A stretch of 64,000 bases of DNA, from positions 92,305 to 156,304 of the forward strand of contig WRPI01000006.1 in assembly GCA_009773395.1 (NCBI GenBank), written 5' to 3'. The translations under genes and the position numbers were made by a program. The notes below the pieces were generated by a model. The model had not been told where the DNA came from, made no database searches, and saw only the letters and a list, made by a program, of their open reading frames with translations. Origin of the DNA: Hyphomonadaceae bacterium. Lineage in GTDB: Bacteria > Pseudomonadota > Alphaproteobacteria > Caulobacterales > Aquidulcibacteraceae. Within the stretch, counting starts at the first letter, position 1. Each line of letters starts with the position of its first letter. Of this stretch, positions 17,672 to 26,098 are shown one piece after another.

Positions 17672-18526
17672 CTATGCGGCAACATTATTGGGCAATAATA
17701 GCGCCAAAAGCCTGCCAATTGTTGCCCTTAAATCTTTGCGGGCCACGACCATATCGACCATGCCATGTTCTTTTAGATATTCCGCGGTTTGAAAGCCTGG
17801 TGGTAGTTTTTGGCGAATTGTTTGTTCAATAACGCGCGGGCCAGCAAAGCAAATCAAGGCCCCAGGTTCTGCAATATGAACATCACCAAGCATAGCATAG
17901 CTTGCAGTCACACCGCCTGTGGTTGGGTCGGTGAGCACGACAATATATGGCAATTTGGCATCGTGGAGGCTTTCAATCATCAAGGTTGTGCGCGGCATTT
18001 GCATCAATGACAAAATGCCTTCCTGCATTCTGGCGCCGCCCGCCGCAGTTACGCAAATAAGCCCACATTTCATATCCAAAGCGGTTTGTGCCGCTTTAAT
18101 AAACGCCTCGCCCGCCGCCATACCGAGTGAGCCGCCCATGAATGCAAAATCTTGGACGATAATTACGGCATTTTGGCCCTTAATTTTGCCTTTGGCGATC
18201 GTCATGCAATCTTGCTTGCCAGTTGTGGCGCGAGAAGATTTTAAACGATCAATATATTTTTTATCATCTTTGAATTTGAGTGGATCTTCGGGAACCGATG
18301 GCAATTCCACTTCTTCGTATGCGCCATCATCGAACATAAAACTGAGGCGGACTTCGGCACCAATTCGCATATGGCGACCACTTGGCGTCACCATAAGCGC
18401 GTTTTCTAAATCGCTTCTGTATAGCATATCGCCAGTATCGGGGCACTTTACCCAAAGATTATCTGGAGTTTCAGTTTTTTTTAGAAGTTTGTTTATACCA
18501 GGGCGAATACTATCTAACCAAGACAT
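17672..18526 (-). CDS. accD: acetyl-CoA carboxylase carboxyltransferase subunit beta
   Basis: 284 residues. It forms, with AccA, the carboxyltransferase that moves CO2 from carboxybiotin to acetyl-CoA in fatty acid synthesis. The carboxyltransferase core holds the [12 protein letters not shown] and [15 protein letters not shown] oxyanion segments and [16 protein letters not shown]. The N-terminal zinc ribbon is degenerate: of the four usual cysteines only the one in [11 protein letters not shown] remains and the second pair reads [10 protein letters not shown]. Alphaproteobacterial AccD proteins often lack it, so this is probably a lineage trait. Lies between trpA (3-base gap) and folC (6-base gap). 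Confidence 0.95.
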   Translation of the reverse strand: MSWLDSIRPGINKLLKKTETPDNLWVKCPDTGDMLYRSDLENALMVTPSGRHMRIGAEVRLSFMFDDGAYEEVELPSVPEDPLKFKDDKKYIDRLKSSRATTGKQDCMTIAKGKIKGQNAVIIVQDFAFMGGSLGMAAGEAFIKAAQTALDMKCGLICVTAAGGARMQEGILSLMQMPRTTLMIESLHDAKLPYIVVLTDPTTGGVTASYAMLGDVHIAEPGALICFAGPRVIEQTIRQKLPPGFQTAEYLKEHGMVDMVVARKDLRATIGRLLALLLPNNVAA

Positions 18527-18529
18527 TCA

Positions 18530-19342
18530 CTAATCCTTTTGTGTCGCAGCGCGCATTTGCATTGCGAATTCTCGTGCCACCTGCGCACAATTTTGGCCAT
18601 TTTGATGTGCAGCAAACACAGAGTCAACCACTGCCGCACCAATTACAATACCATCGGCAATTTGCGAGGTTTTATGAGCGGCCTCTGCCGTCCTTATGCC
18701 AAAACCAATCGCGACCGGAAGATTGGCCGCCGCTTTCACAATTGCGACTTTTTCCTTTATAGCCGCAACATCAATTGCTTTTACACCGGTCACACCCGCG
18801 ACGGAAACATAATAAACAAACCCTTCGACGCCTTCTATCACTTTTGGCAAGCGCGCCGCATCGGTCGTTGGGGCGGCAAGCCGAATTATCGCTATATCAT
18901 TGGCTTTCAAACACTCTCGCAATTCGCCATCTTCCTCAGGCGGGGCATCGACGACAATTACGCCATCGACCCCTGCATTTGCGGCGTTTTTGGCAAAAAC
19001 CTCATATCCCATGCTTTCAATTGGATTGAGATAGCCCATCAATATTAGGCCAGTTTGCGAATGTTTGGCACGAAAATTTTGGGCAATGGCAAGAGTTTTT
19101 TTCAAGGTCACGCCATTTGCCAATGCCCGTTGCGAAGCAAGCTGAATTGATGGCCCCTCGGCCATTGGATCTGAAAACGGGAAGCCAAGTTCGATAATGT
19201 CTGCGCCGCCTTCGACCAAAGCGTCCAGCACTTCTTCGCATTTTTCAAGCGTTGGATCGCCCGCCATAACATAAAGAACCAGCGCAGCGCGGCTTTGGCT
19301 GGCAGCATTTGCAAAAGCACTTGAAATGCGTGCGACCGTCAT
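18530..19342 (-). CDS. trpA: tryptophan synthase alpha chain
   Basis: 270 residues. It cleaves indole-3-glycerol phosphate to indole, which is channelled to TrpB. The catalytic Glu lies in [22 protein letters not shown] at about 50-71 and the catalytic Asp in [17 protein letters not shown]; the phosphate loop includes [10 protein letters not shown]. The start overlaps trpB by four bases, so the two subunits are translated together. Confidence 0.96.
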   Translation of the reverse strand: MTVARISSAFANAASQSRAALVLYVMAGDPTLEKCEEVLDALVEGGADIIELGFPFSDPMAEGPSIQLASQRALANGVTLKKTLAIAQNFRAKHSQTGLILMGYLNPIESMGYEVFAKNAANAGVDGVIVVDAPPEEDGELRECLKANDIAIIRLAAPTTDAARLPKVIEGVEGFVYYVSVAGVTGVKAIDVAAIKEKVAIVKAAANLPVAIGFGIRTAEAAHKTSQIADGIVIGAAVVDSVFAAHQNGQNCAQVAREFAMQMRAATQKD

Positions 19343-20577
19343 ATTTTGTTTCCTAGCGCTTCGGCAATTGTGAAAATATCTTTATCGCCACGGCCCGAAA
19401 GGTTCAAAACCACCAATCCGCCTTTACCAATTTCGCGCGCGATTTCACCAATCCGTGCCAATGCATGTGACGGCTCTAAAGCTGGCAAAATCCCTTCAAG
19501 GCGGGAGCAAAGCTGAAATGCCTCGAGTGCTTCATCATCAGTGGTGGATAAATAAGTGGCGCGGCCCGTGTCTTTTAGGAAAGATAATTCGGGGCCAACT
19601 CCTGGATAATCAAGCCCCGCCGAAATCGAATGCGCGTCTAAGATTTGGCCATCATCATCTTGCAATAAATAAGTGCGGTTACCGTGCAAAACCCCAGGGC
19701 GACCACCAGCCATTGCCGCCGCATGCTTGTCAGTATCAAGGCCAAGACCCGCAGCTTCAACGCCATAAATTTTCACGCTATCGTCATTCAAAAACGGGTG
19801 AAATAAACCCAAAGCATTGGAGCCACCGCCAATGCAAGCAACCACAGCATCAGGTAAACGCCCTTCCATTTCCAACATTTGCACTTTAGTTTCGTTGCCA
19901 ATAACGCTTTGAAAATCACGCACCATTGCAGGGTATGGATGCGGGCCGGCCGCAGTGCCAATAATATAAAAAGTGTCATCTGGGTTTGATACCCAATCGC
20001 GCAGAGCTTCGTTCATTGCATCTTTTAGGGTCTGAGTGCCCGCAGTTACTGGGCGAACTTCTGCGCCCAATAATTTCATGCGGAATACATTCGGGCTTTG
20101 ACGCGCAACATCTTTTGCCCCCATATAAACCACACAAGGCAAACCAAAACGAGCGCAAACTGTTGCGGTAGCAACGCCGTGTTGCCCCGCGCCAGTTTCG
20201 GCAATGATGCGGGTTTTGCCCATGCGCATTGCCAATAATATTTGCCCCATGCAATTATTGATTTTGTGCGCGCCGGTATGATTTAATTCTTCACGCTTAA
20301 AATAAATTTTCGCGCCACCATAATGCGCGGTTAAGCGTTCAGCAAAATATAGAGGCGACGGACGGCCCACATAATGTTTCAAATAACCACTTAATTCGGT
20401 TTTGAATGCTTCATCATTTTTCGCGAATTGATAAGCTTCATCAAGTGCCAAAATATTTGGCATTAGAGTCTCGGCAACAAAGCGGCCCCCAAATTGGCCA
20501 AATTTGCCATTTTCGTCAGGATATTGGTCCCAATTATTTTTCCGTGTCTCGGCCAAATTAGCTGCCCTTTGCGGCAT
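19339..20577 (-). CDS. trpB: tryptophan synthase beta chain
   Basis: 412 residues. It condenses indole and serine to tryptophan using PLP. Landmarks: [15 protein letters not shown] opening ([15 protein letters not shown]), the lysine of [14 protein letters not shown] that forms the Schiff base, [29 protein letters not shown] which holds the cofactor phosphate, and [12 protein letters not shown]. The start codon lies 20 bases inside the 3' end of trpF; no later in-frame ATG is compatible with the family length. Confidence 0.96.
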   Translation of the reverse strand: MPQRAANLAETRKNNWDQYPDENGKFGQFGGRFVAETLMPNILALDEAYQFAKNDEAFKTELSGYLKHYVGRPSPLYFAERLTAHYGGAKIYFKREELNHTGAHKINNCMGQILLAMRMGKTRIIAETGAGQHGVATATVCARFGLPCVVYMGAKDVARQSPNVFRMKLLGAEVRPVTAGTQTLKDAMNEALRDWVSNPDDTFYIIGTAAGPHPYPAMVRDFQSVIGNETKVQMLEMEGRLPDAVVACIGGGSNALGLFHPFLNDDSVKIYGVEAAGLGLDTDKHAAAMAGGRPGVLHGNRTYLLQDDDGQILDAHSISAGLDYPGVGPELSFLKDTGRATYLSTTDDEALEAFQLCSRLEGILPALEPSHALARIGEIAREIGKGGLVVLNLSGRGDKDIFTIAEALGNKI

Positions 20578-21208
20578 TTAAGAAAGATTTGATAAGTGCC
20601 AAGTCCTTTACGCCAACCGCACTTTCAACGCCAGAAGATACATCAACCATTGGCGCGCCAGTTGCAGCAATTGCCGCCCCAACATTGTCATGGTTAAGCC
20701 CGCCCGATAGAAACCATGGCTTATTGTGTTCAAATCCCTGCAATATGCCCCAATCGAACGCCGCGCCAAACCCACCCGCATTTTTTTCACCTTTCGGGGG
20801 CTTGGCATCAAAAAGCACAAAATCGGCCACATCGAAAAACGGCACAGCATTTTGCAAATCATTTTCGTTTTCTATGCCAATTGCCTTTATGGTCTTGAAA
20901 CCCAATGACCTAACTTCTTTCACGCGAGCAAGGCTTTCATTGCCATGCAATTGAACATAATCGGGGGACAATCTGTCAGCAATTTGTCGCAAGAACTCAT
21001 CGTCAGGGTCCACTGTCACCGCAATGATTTGCACATCTGGATTGAGGGTTAAAGCCAAATTTGCCAAAGCAGTTGCGTTATCAATATTGATATTGCGTGG
21101 GCTTTTTGGGTGAAACACGAAACCCAAATAGTCCGCGCCACCAAGCGTCGCAGTTTCAACAGCTTCGGCGGTCGTCAAACCACAAATTTTTACTTTCGCC
21201 TTATTCAT
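20558..21208 (-). CDS. trpF: phosphoribosylanthranilate isomerase
   Basis: 216 residues, (beta/alpha)8 barrel. It isomerises PRA to CdRP in tryptophan synthesis. The catalytic Cys is in [12 protein letters not shown] (residues 6-17), and the general acid Asp is in [17 protein letters not shown] near the C-terminus; the YVQLHGNES strand is typical. trpF heads the trpF-B-A string and starts within the last four bases of the mscL copy upstream, an unusual partner for a biosynthetic operon. Confidence 0.95.
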   Translation of the reverse strand: MNKAKVKICGLTTAEAVETATLGGADYLGFVFHPKSPRNINIDNATALANLALTLNPDVQIIAVTVDPDDEFLRQIADRLSPDYVQLHGNESLARVKEVRSLGFKTIKAIGIENENDLQNAVPFFDVADFVLFDAKPPKGEKNAGGFGAAFDWGILQGFEHNKPWFLSGGLNHDNVGAAIAATGAPMVDVSSGVESAVGVKDLALIKSFLNAAKGS

Positions 21209-21600
21209 TTCTTATTGGCCAACAAATCCCTAATTTCACCAAGCAAAATTTCAGATTTATTGCTTTCTTCTTGTTTAATCTGCATATTCAAACGGTTCAA
21301 TAGCTTGATTAATGAGAAAACGACAAGACCGACAATGAAAAATGTCGTAACCGCATTGAAAAAAGCGCCATAGTGAATTGCAACTTCTTGCGTATTTTTC
21401 AAAGTGTCGGCATTTTTCAAAACCAATTTGAGATCCGAAAAATCAACCCCACTTGTCAAAAGCCCAACCACTGGCATAACAACTTCTTTGACCAAAGCGT
21501 CAATTACTTTGGTGAAAGCACCGCCAACGGCCACGCCGACCGCCAAATCAACCACTTTGCCACGTAAAATAAAATCTTTGAATTCCTGCGCAACCGACAT
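21205..21600 (-). CDS. mscL: large-conductance mechanosensitive channel MscL, copy 1
   Basis: 131 residues. Two membrane helices: the pore-lining TM1 (VVDLAVGVAVGGAFTKVIDALVKE, about 16-39) and TM2 (AVTTFFIVGLVVFSLIKLLNRL, about 83-104), followed by the cytoplasmic helix ending [15 protein letters not shown]. It opens under membrane tension to release solutes on hypo-osmotic shock. It lies at the front of the trpF operon, overlapping trpF by four bases (ATGA), and is followed upstream by a second, diverged mscL. Confidence 0.93.
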   Translation of the reverse strand: MSVAQEFKDFILRGKVVDLAVGVAVGGAFTKVIDALVKEVVMPVVGLLTSGVDFSDLKLVLKNADTLKNTQEVAIHYGAFFNAVTTFFIVGLVVFSLIKLLNRLNMQIKQEESNKSEILLGEIRDLLANKK

Positions 21601-21648
21601 TATCGCCCCCTTTGTGGAAAAGGCGGTGATATATTACGCAAATGCGAT

Positions 21649-21762
21649 TGTCATCCCTGATTTATTCGGGGATCTGGTTAAGAATGAAGCGCCAAAACTG
21701 ATCAATCGCTTCAATAACCACAAGATCCCCGACATTTTTCTTTGAAAAATTCGGGGATGACA
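21649..21762. repeat. palindromic intergenic element between two mscL genes
   Basis: About 114 bp whose ends are inverted repeats (TGTCATCCC at 21649-21657, GGGATGACA at 21754-21762). Within it CGGGGATCTGG (21668 onward) faces CAAGATCCCCG (21721-21731), and each half also folds locally (ATCCCCGA at 21725 onward with TTCGGGGAT at 21750-21758). The nested symmetry is that of a cruciform-forming or MITE-like repeat of the TCATCCCC type found dispersed in some alphaproteobacterial genomes. It contains no gene and could also act as a two-way terminator. Confidence 0.5.
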
Positions 21763-21776
21763 GTTAAACGAGATTA

Positions 21777-22172
21777 TTATTTTTTCGCCAATAAATCGCG
21801 GATTTCACCCAACAAGCCCTCGGTAGTTGGGCCAGCAGGTGCGGCTTCGGCTGGCTTTTGTATTTTATTGATAGCTTTGACCACCATGAATACTGAAAAG
21901 CCAATAATTAGGAACGAAATTAATGTATTGATGAAATTACCATAAGTTATCGCGACTTCAGCGGTTTTGGTTGCTTCGTCCGCGGCTTTCAATACAAGTT
22001 TCATGGCAGAAAAATCTGAGCCACCCATAAAATAGCCAGCAATCGGCATTATCACATCTTTTACAAAACTATCAACAATTTTGCCAAATGCGGCACCGAT
22101 AACCACACCAACCGCCAAATCGACAAAATTGCCGCGCATAATAAATTCTTTGAATTCACTTGTGATGGACAC
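21777..22172 (-). CDS. mscL: large-conductance mechanosensitive channel MscL, copy 2
   Basis: 131 residues. TM1 FVDLAVGVVIGAAFGKIVDSFVKD and TM2 NTLISFLIIGFSVFMVVKAINKI, then a linker richer in Ala/Pro (KPAEAAPAGPTTEG) than in copy 1, and the same LLGEIRDLLA C-terminal helix. It is about half identical to copy 1 by eye, so the pair is an old duplication or two separately acquired paralogues rather than a recent repeat. The gene lies 23 bases after ihfB on the same strand. Confidence 0.93.
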   Translation of the reverse strand: MSITSEFKEFIMRGNFVDLAVGVVIGAAFGKIVDSFVKDVIMPIAGYFMGGSDFSAMKLVLKAADEATKTAEVAITYGNFINTLISFLIIGFSVFMVVKAINKIQKPAEAAPAGPTTEGLLGEIRDLLAKK

Positions 22173-22195
22173 AAATTTTCCTCATTAGTCCTGAA

Positions 22196-22504
22196 TTATT
22201 CGCTGTCATCACCACCATTTAGGCGGGCGCGTAATTCTTTGCCAGCTTTGAAAAACGGTGCGCGTTTGCTGGTAACACTCACTTGCTCACCGGTTCGCGG
22301 ATTGCGGCCAATTCTTGCATCACGGGTTCTTGCGGAAAATGCGCCAAAGCCACGCAATTCGACGCGGTCACCTCGTTCGAGAGCTGACGAAATCTCCTCG
22401 AGCACTGTATCAACGACACGTTCAATGTCGCCATGGAATAAATGTGGATTGTCCGCCGCCAATCTCGCCACAAGTTCAGAACGCAACAATTTTGTGCCCT
22501 CCAT
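22196..22504 (-). CDS. ihfB: integration host factor subunit beta
   Basis: 102 residues from the ATG at 22504; the open frame continues upstream to 22624 but that part overlaps the rpsA terminator and has no family similarity. HU/IHF fold: [16 protein letters not shown], helix 2 with [28 protein letters not shown], and the DNA-bending arm [29 protein letters not shown] with the Pro that wedges between base pairs. It pairs with IhfA to bend DNA in transcription, replication and recombination. Placed after rpsA, as is usual in Proteobacteria. Confidence 0.92.
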   Translation of the reverse strand: MEGTKLLRSELVARLAADNPHLFHGDIERVVDTVLEEISSALERGDRVELRGFGAFSARTRDARIGRNPRTGEQVSVTSKRAPFFKAGKELRARLNGGDDSE

Positions 22505-22605
22505 TTTAGGTTCAGCAATTAAGCAAACCAAAAAAGATAATAATGGCAACAAATAGCGACAACGCAAGGGGTTTTGATGAAAAATTTGCAATTTGACGGC
22601 GAAAA

Positions 22606-22646
22606 CAAAAAAAAAGCGAGCCAAACCAAGTGGTAAGGCTCGCTTT
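22606..22646 (-). terminator. Rho-independent terminator of rpsA
   Basis: On the minus strand a 10-bp perfect stem (AAAGCGAGCC with GGCTCGCTTT; plus-strand positions 22613-22622 and 22637-22646) closes a 14-base loop and is followed by an uninterrupted T run. It lies 22 bases after the rpsA stop and so separates rpsA from ihfB transcription. Confidence 0.88.
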
Positions 22647-22668
22647 GAAATACAGTTTATTACTTAAA

Positions 22669-24360
22669 CTATTTTTCCTTTTCCTTTTTCATCAAGGCGG
22701 CGCCAAGAATATCGCCCAATGAAGCACCAGAATCTGAAGATCCAAATTGCGCAATAGCGGATTTTTCTTCGGAAACTTCAAGCGATTTAATCGAAAGTGT
22801 CACTTTGCGAGTGGCTTTATCAACCGCAGTTACCGCAGCATCAACCCTATCGCCAACTGCGAAACGCTCGGGCCTTTGTTCGGCACGATCTCGCGACAAG
22901 TCAGCTTTGCGTATAAACGCGCGCATAACATTGTCAGCACCGAATGACACTTCAAGACCGCCGCTGGTTACTTCTACGACTGTACAAGTAACGGTTTGGC
23001 CTTTTTTCACTGCGCCGCCCGATTCAAATGGATCTGCTGAAATTTGTTTAATTCCCAATGAAATGCGTTCTTTTTCAACGTCAACGTCAAGGACTTTGGC
23101 TTCAACTTCATCGCCTTTTTTGTATTGTTTGATGGCTTCTTCGCCTTGAACGCCCCAATCAATGTCGGACATGTGAACCATGCCGTCCAAATCATCTTGA
23201 ACGCCAACAAAAAGGCCAAATTCAGTAATGTTTTTAATTTCGCCCTTAATTAGCGAGCCAATTGGGTGCGCAGCAACAAATGCTTCCCACGGGTTCGATT
23301 GCGCTTGCTTCATGCCCAATGAAATGCGACGTTTGTCGCTGTCAACATCAATAACAATGACATCAACTTCTTGGTCTTGTGTGACAATTTTCGAAGGATG
23401 CACATTTTTCTTGGTCCATGACATTTCCGAAACGTGAACCAAACCTTCAACGCCATCTTCAAGTTCCACAAATGCACCGTAATCAGTGATATTTGTGATT
23501 TTGCCTGAAAGTTTTGTGCCCAAAGGATATCTTGCAGCAGCTTCGCTCCATGGATCCGAGTTCAATTGTTTCATGCCCAATGAAATGCGGTGGGTATCTG
23601 GGTTAATTTTCACGATTTGGACTTTGACAGTATCGCCAACATTCAAAACTTGGCTTGGGTGCGAAATGCGTTTCCATGAAATATCGGTAACGTGCAACAA
23701 GCCATCAACGCCGCCCAAATCAACAAATGCGCCGTAATCAGTGATGTTTTTAACCACGCCATCACGAATTTCGCCTTCAGCAAGACCCGCCACAACTTCG
23801 GTGCGTGCATCATTACGTTCGCCTTCAAGAATGGAACGGCGCGAAACCACGATATTGCCGCGTTGGCGGTCCATTTTCAAAATCACAAACATTTGTTCAA
23901 CATTCATCATTGGGCCAACATCACGCACTGGGCGAACATCAACTTGTGAGCCCGGCAAGAACGCGCTTGCGCCGCCAAGATCCACGTTAAATCCGCCTTT
24001 AACCCGGCCAACAATAACGCCTTCAACTTGCACGCCTTCGGCAAATTGAACTTCCAAACGGGTCCAAGCTTCTTCACGGCGGGCTTTTTCACGGCTTACG
24101 ACCGCTTCACCAACTGCATTTTCGATACGCTCAAGATATACTTCAACCGTGTTGCCAACGACCAAATCTTTGGCTTCAAAGCCAAATTCACGCATCGGAA
24201 CACGGCCTTCGGTTTTCAGGCCAACGTCAAGAACCACGATATCATTATCAAGGCTTATAATAGTGGCGGCAACAACTTTGCCTTCGCCAAGGCCGCTATC
24301 GCCAAAAGCGGCGTCAAACATTGCGGCGAATTCGTCGCGGGTAGGGTTAAGATTACTCAA
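22669..24360 (-). CDS. rpsA: 30S ribosomal protein S1
   Basis: 563 residues with six S1/OB repeats of about 70 residues from residue 25 onward. Repeats 3-6 are most regular, each carrying ITDYGAFVDL/ITEFGLFVGV-type strands, VHVSEMSW/VHMSDIDW and ISLGMKQ/ISLGIKQ closing strands. The protein binds mRNA and delivers it to the 30S subunit. The C-terminal tail is Lys/Glu-rich. Followed by a strong terminator and preceded by cmk across a 228-base gap. Confidence 0.97.
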   Translation of the reverse strand: MSNLNPTRDEFAAMFDAAFGDSGLGEGKVVAATIISLDNDIVVLDVGLKTEGRVPMREFGFEAKDLVVGNTVEVYLERIENAVGEAVVSREKARREEAWTRLEVQFAEGVQVEGVIVGRVKGGFNVDLGGASAFLPGSQVDVRPVRDVGPMMNVEQMFVILKMDRQRGNIVVSRRSILEGERNDARTEVVAGLAEGEIRDGVVKNITDYGAFVDLGGVDGLLHVTDISWKRISHPSQVLNVGDTVKVQIVKINPDTHRISLGMKQLNSDPWSEAAARYPLGTKLSGKITNITDYGAFVELEDGVEGLVHVSEMSWTKKNVHPSKIVTQDQEVDVIVIDVDSDKRRISLGMKQAQSNPWEAFVAAHPIGSLIKGEIKNITEFGLFVGVQDDLDGMVHMSDIDWGVQGEEAIKQYKKGDEVEAKVLDVDVEKERISLGIKQISADPFESGGAVKKGQTVTCTVVEVTSGGLEVSFGADNVMRAFIRKADLSRDRAEQRPERFAVGDRVDAAVTAVDKATRKVTLSIKSLEVSEEKSAIAQFGSSDSGASLGDILGAALMKKEKEK

Positions 24361-24387
24361 TTTAAATACTCCAAAAAAAAATTAACT

Positions 24388-24444
24388 GCTTCCCTTGAGG
24401 GAAGCTCCGCCGAAGGGGGTGAAGGGTGACGCGGCGAAAGCCGC
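24388..24444. repeat. paired hairpins between cmk and rpsA
   Basis: GCTTCCC (24388-24394) and GGGAAGC (24399-24405) form a 7-bp hairpin around TTGA. GCGGC (24431-24435) and GCCGC (24440-24444) form a second stem with a GAAA tetraloop. Between them lies a GC-rich GAAGGGGGTGAAGGGTG stretch. On the plus strand the second hairpin is followed by A-rich sequence, so it is not a minus-strand terminator; it could be part of the rpsA leader or a dispersed palindromic repeat. The rest of 24361-24588 shows nothing recognisable. Confidence 0.4.
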
Positions 24445-24588
24445 AAAAAATAAAGTGCGGCGAATCCGCGCATTTATAAGTGTGAAAACGCGAAAAGCCG
24501 CCAAAAGCGATTGCCTTTGTCGGATAAGATTTTGATTTTATTAGTTAAAATTATTCAAGTAAGAAAAATTACCAAACGCTTTTGAATT

Positions 24589-25209
24589 TTACCGATTTGC
24601 ATCAATAATAGCGCAGGCCTTTTCAATGACGCGCTCTATAGACAATCCGCTTGTATCAAGCAAGTGGGCGTCCTTTGCCATTGTCAGTGGGGCGTCATTG
24701 CGGTTGCTGTCACGCTCATCGCGTTCTTTGATTTGCGTGATAAGGGTTTCGAGGGCAATTTCTTCGCCTTTTTCCAATAGCTCTCTGTGGCGACGTTCGG
24801 CACGCTCGTTGGCATCTGCCACCACGAAGAATTTGAAATCGGCGTTTGGACAAATCACTGTGCCAATATCCCGGCCATCAAGCACCGCGCCGCCTTCTTG
24901 ATTGGCGAAATTAACTTGAAAATCATAGAGTGCCTTGCGCACTTCGGGGAAAGCCGCAACGACAGAAGCGCCAGCGCCAGTTTTCGCGCTTCTTAATTCG
25001 GGGTTTTCGAATAAGGACAAATCAAGAGCGTTTGCGGCTTTTATTGCTTCGCTTTCGTTTGAAGGTTCAATGTTCTTGTTGATAAGCTGCAAAGCCGTGG
25101 CCCGATAAAGCGCGCCAGTATCCAAATGCGGCAAGCCATAATGCGCCGCCAAAGCCCGCGCCAGCGTGCCTTTACCAGATGCAAGTGGACCATCAATCGC
25201 GATTATCAT
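24589..25209 (-). CDS. cmk: cytidylate kinase
   Basis: 206 residues. It phosphorylates CMP and dCMP with ATP. The P-loop IAIDGPLASGKGTLARALAAHYG is at residues 3-25, followed by LDTGALYRA, the DGRDIGTVICPNA nucleotide-monophosphate segment and a RDERDSNR lid. Order aroA-cmk-rpsA-ihfB is conserved in Alphaproteobacteria, but here an unrelated gene lies between aroA and cmk and overlaps the cmk start by four bases. Confidence 0.95.
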   Translation of the reverse strand: MIIAIDGPLASGKGTLARALAAHYGLPHLDTGALYRATALQLINKNIEPSNESEAIKAANALDLSLFENPELRSAKTGAGASVVAAFPEVRKALYDFQVNFANQEGGAVLDGRDIGTVICPNADFKFFVVADANERAERRHRELLEKGEEIALETLITQIKERDERDSNRNDAPLTMAKDAHLLDTSGLSIERVIEKACAIIDANR

Positions 25210-26063
25210 AATTGTGCATTGCTCATATCAACGAAATCAAATCCAGTATTTGTTAACTTATAAATTTCAGACTTTCCATTAATGTCTTCAATCAATCCAA
25301 GATTTTCTAATTCGGTTATTGCTTCCTCCCATTTTGCCACTTCCCTAGGAGAGCCATTTTCCGAAAAAACCGTTTCGTTGCTTGAGAGACGCTTGCCAGA
25401 GAATGACCTCATATAATAAATCATACCATGCGAGTCCTCACTTCCAGCAAGCAAAAGTTCTCGGGCGCTTTCGCTCAATTCGACTTTGAGTTCATCAGCA
25501 TCAGGTTCGCTAAACCAAGCAAGATTATTTCTATCCAAAATACTTTTGAAATATTCATGCTGATTAATTGTCAAACTCAAATGTCTATTAAAATCTTCCC
25601 GAAACCTGTCTTGACTATCAAAGTTATGCGTAATTCCCTTCGATTGGCACCATTTCTCAAACGCCAATACGGAATCAAGTTGAGCTTTATCTACATCGCG
25701 AGCATTTACACTTTCCGTCGAAAAATAAACCATAGCGGGCTTACCCAAGCCATGATGTTCTTTGATTTCCTCAACAGAACCGCTTACTTCTTTGCTTGTG
25801 GGCGAACCGATACGGTTGTGGAAAATGCCCACTAACAAATCACAATCAGACAAGACTTTTTCATTAATTATGCCCTGGGCGCGACCGCCAAGTTCAGGCG
25901 CTGAGTGTGTAATCCAATCCACTGGCAATAGAACAACGATTTTCTCTTTCGAATGAATGTTGTTCCAATCATTAATTACTTCTCTTGCAATATCACGCAA
26001 TTCAGTAACATCGCTAGGAAATGCAATCATTACCCTGAAAACTGTTGCTGTGTATGCCATCAA
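25206..26063 (-). CDS. DUF4062-like protein with C-terminal winged-helix segment
   Basis: 285 residues. The N-terminal part (about 8-110) has the shape of a DUF4062 domain: a strand with FRVMIAFPSDVTELRDIAREVI, then a long insertion, then DCDLLVGIFHNRIGSPT and a SVEEIKEHHGLGKPAMVYFS strand. DUF4062 is a flavodoxin/TIR-like domain occurring in signalling and defence-type proteins. The C-terminal about 75 residues (from YYMRSFSG) resemble a winged helix (VAKWEEAITELENLGLIEDI, then YKLTNTGFDFVD). No membrane segment. It is inserted in the aroA-cmk housekeeping string, 35 bases after aroA, with an ATGA overlap into cmk. Function not known; a stress or anti-phage sensor role is only a guess from the domain. 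Confidence 0.62.
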   Translation of the reverse strand: MMAYTATVFRVMIAFPSDVTELRDIAREVINDWNNIHSKEKIVVLLPVDWITHSAPELGGRAQGIINEKVLSDCDLLVGIFHNRIGSPTSKEVSGSVEEIKEHHGLGKPAMVYFSTESVNARDVDKAQLDSVLAFEKWCQSKGITHNFDSQDRFREDFNRHLSLTINQHEYFKSILDRNNLAWFSEPDADELKVELSESARELLLAGSEDSHGMIYYMRSFSGKRLSSNETVFSENGSPREVAKWEEAITELENLGLIEDINGKSEIYKLTNTGFDFVDMSNAQL

Positions 26064-26098
26064 TAAATCTCTCTAAATTCGTAATTTGCAATTCGTAT

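Noticed and set aside
22505..22624. N-terminal extension of ihfB
   Set aside because: The stretch includes the rpsA terminator stem and T run and reads as untranslated sequence.
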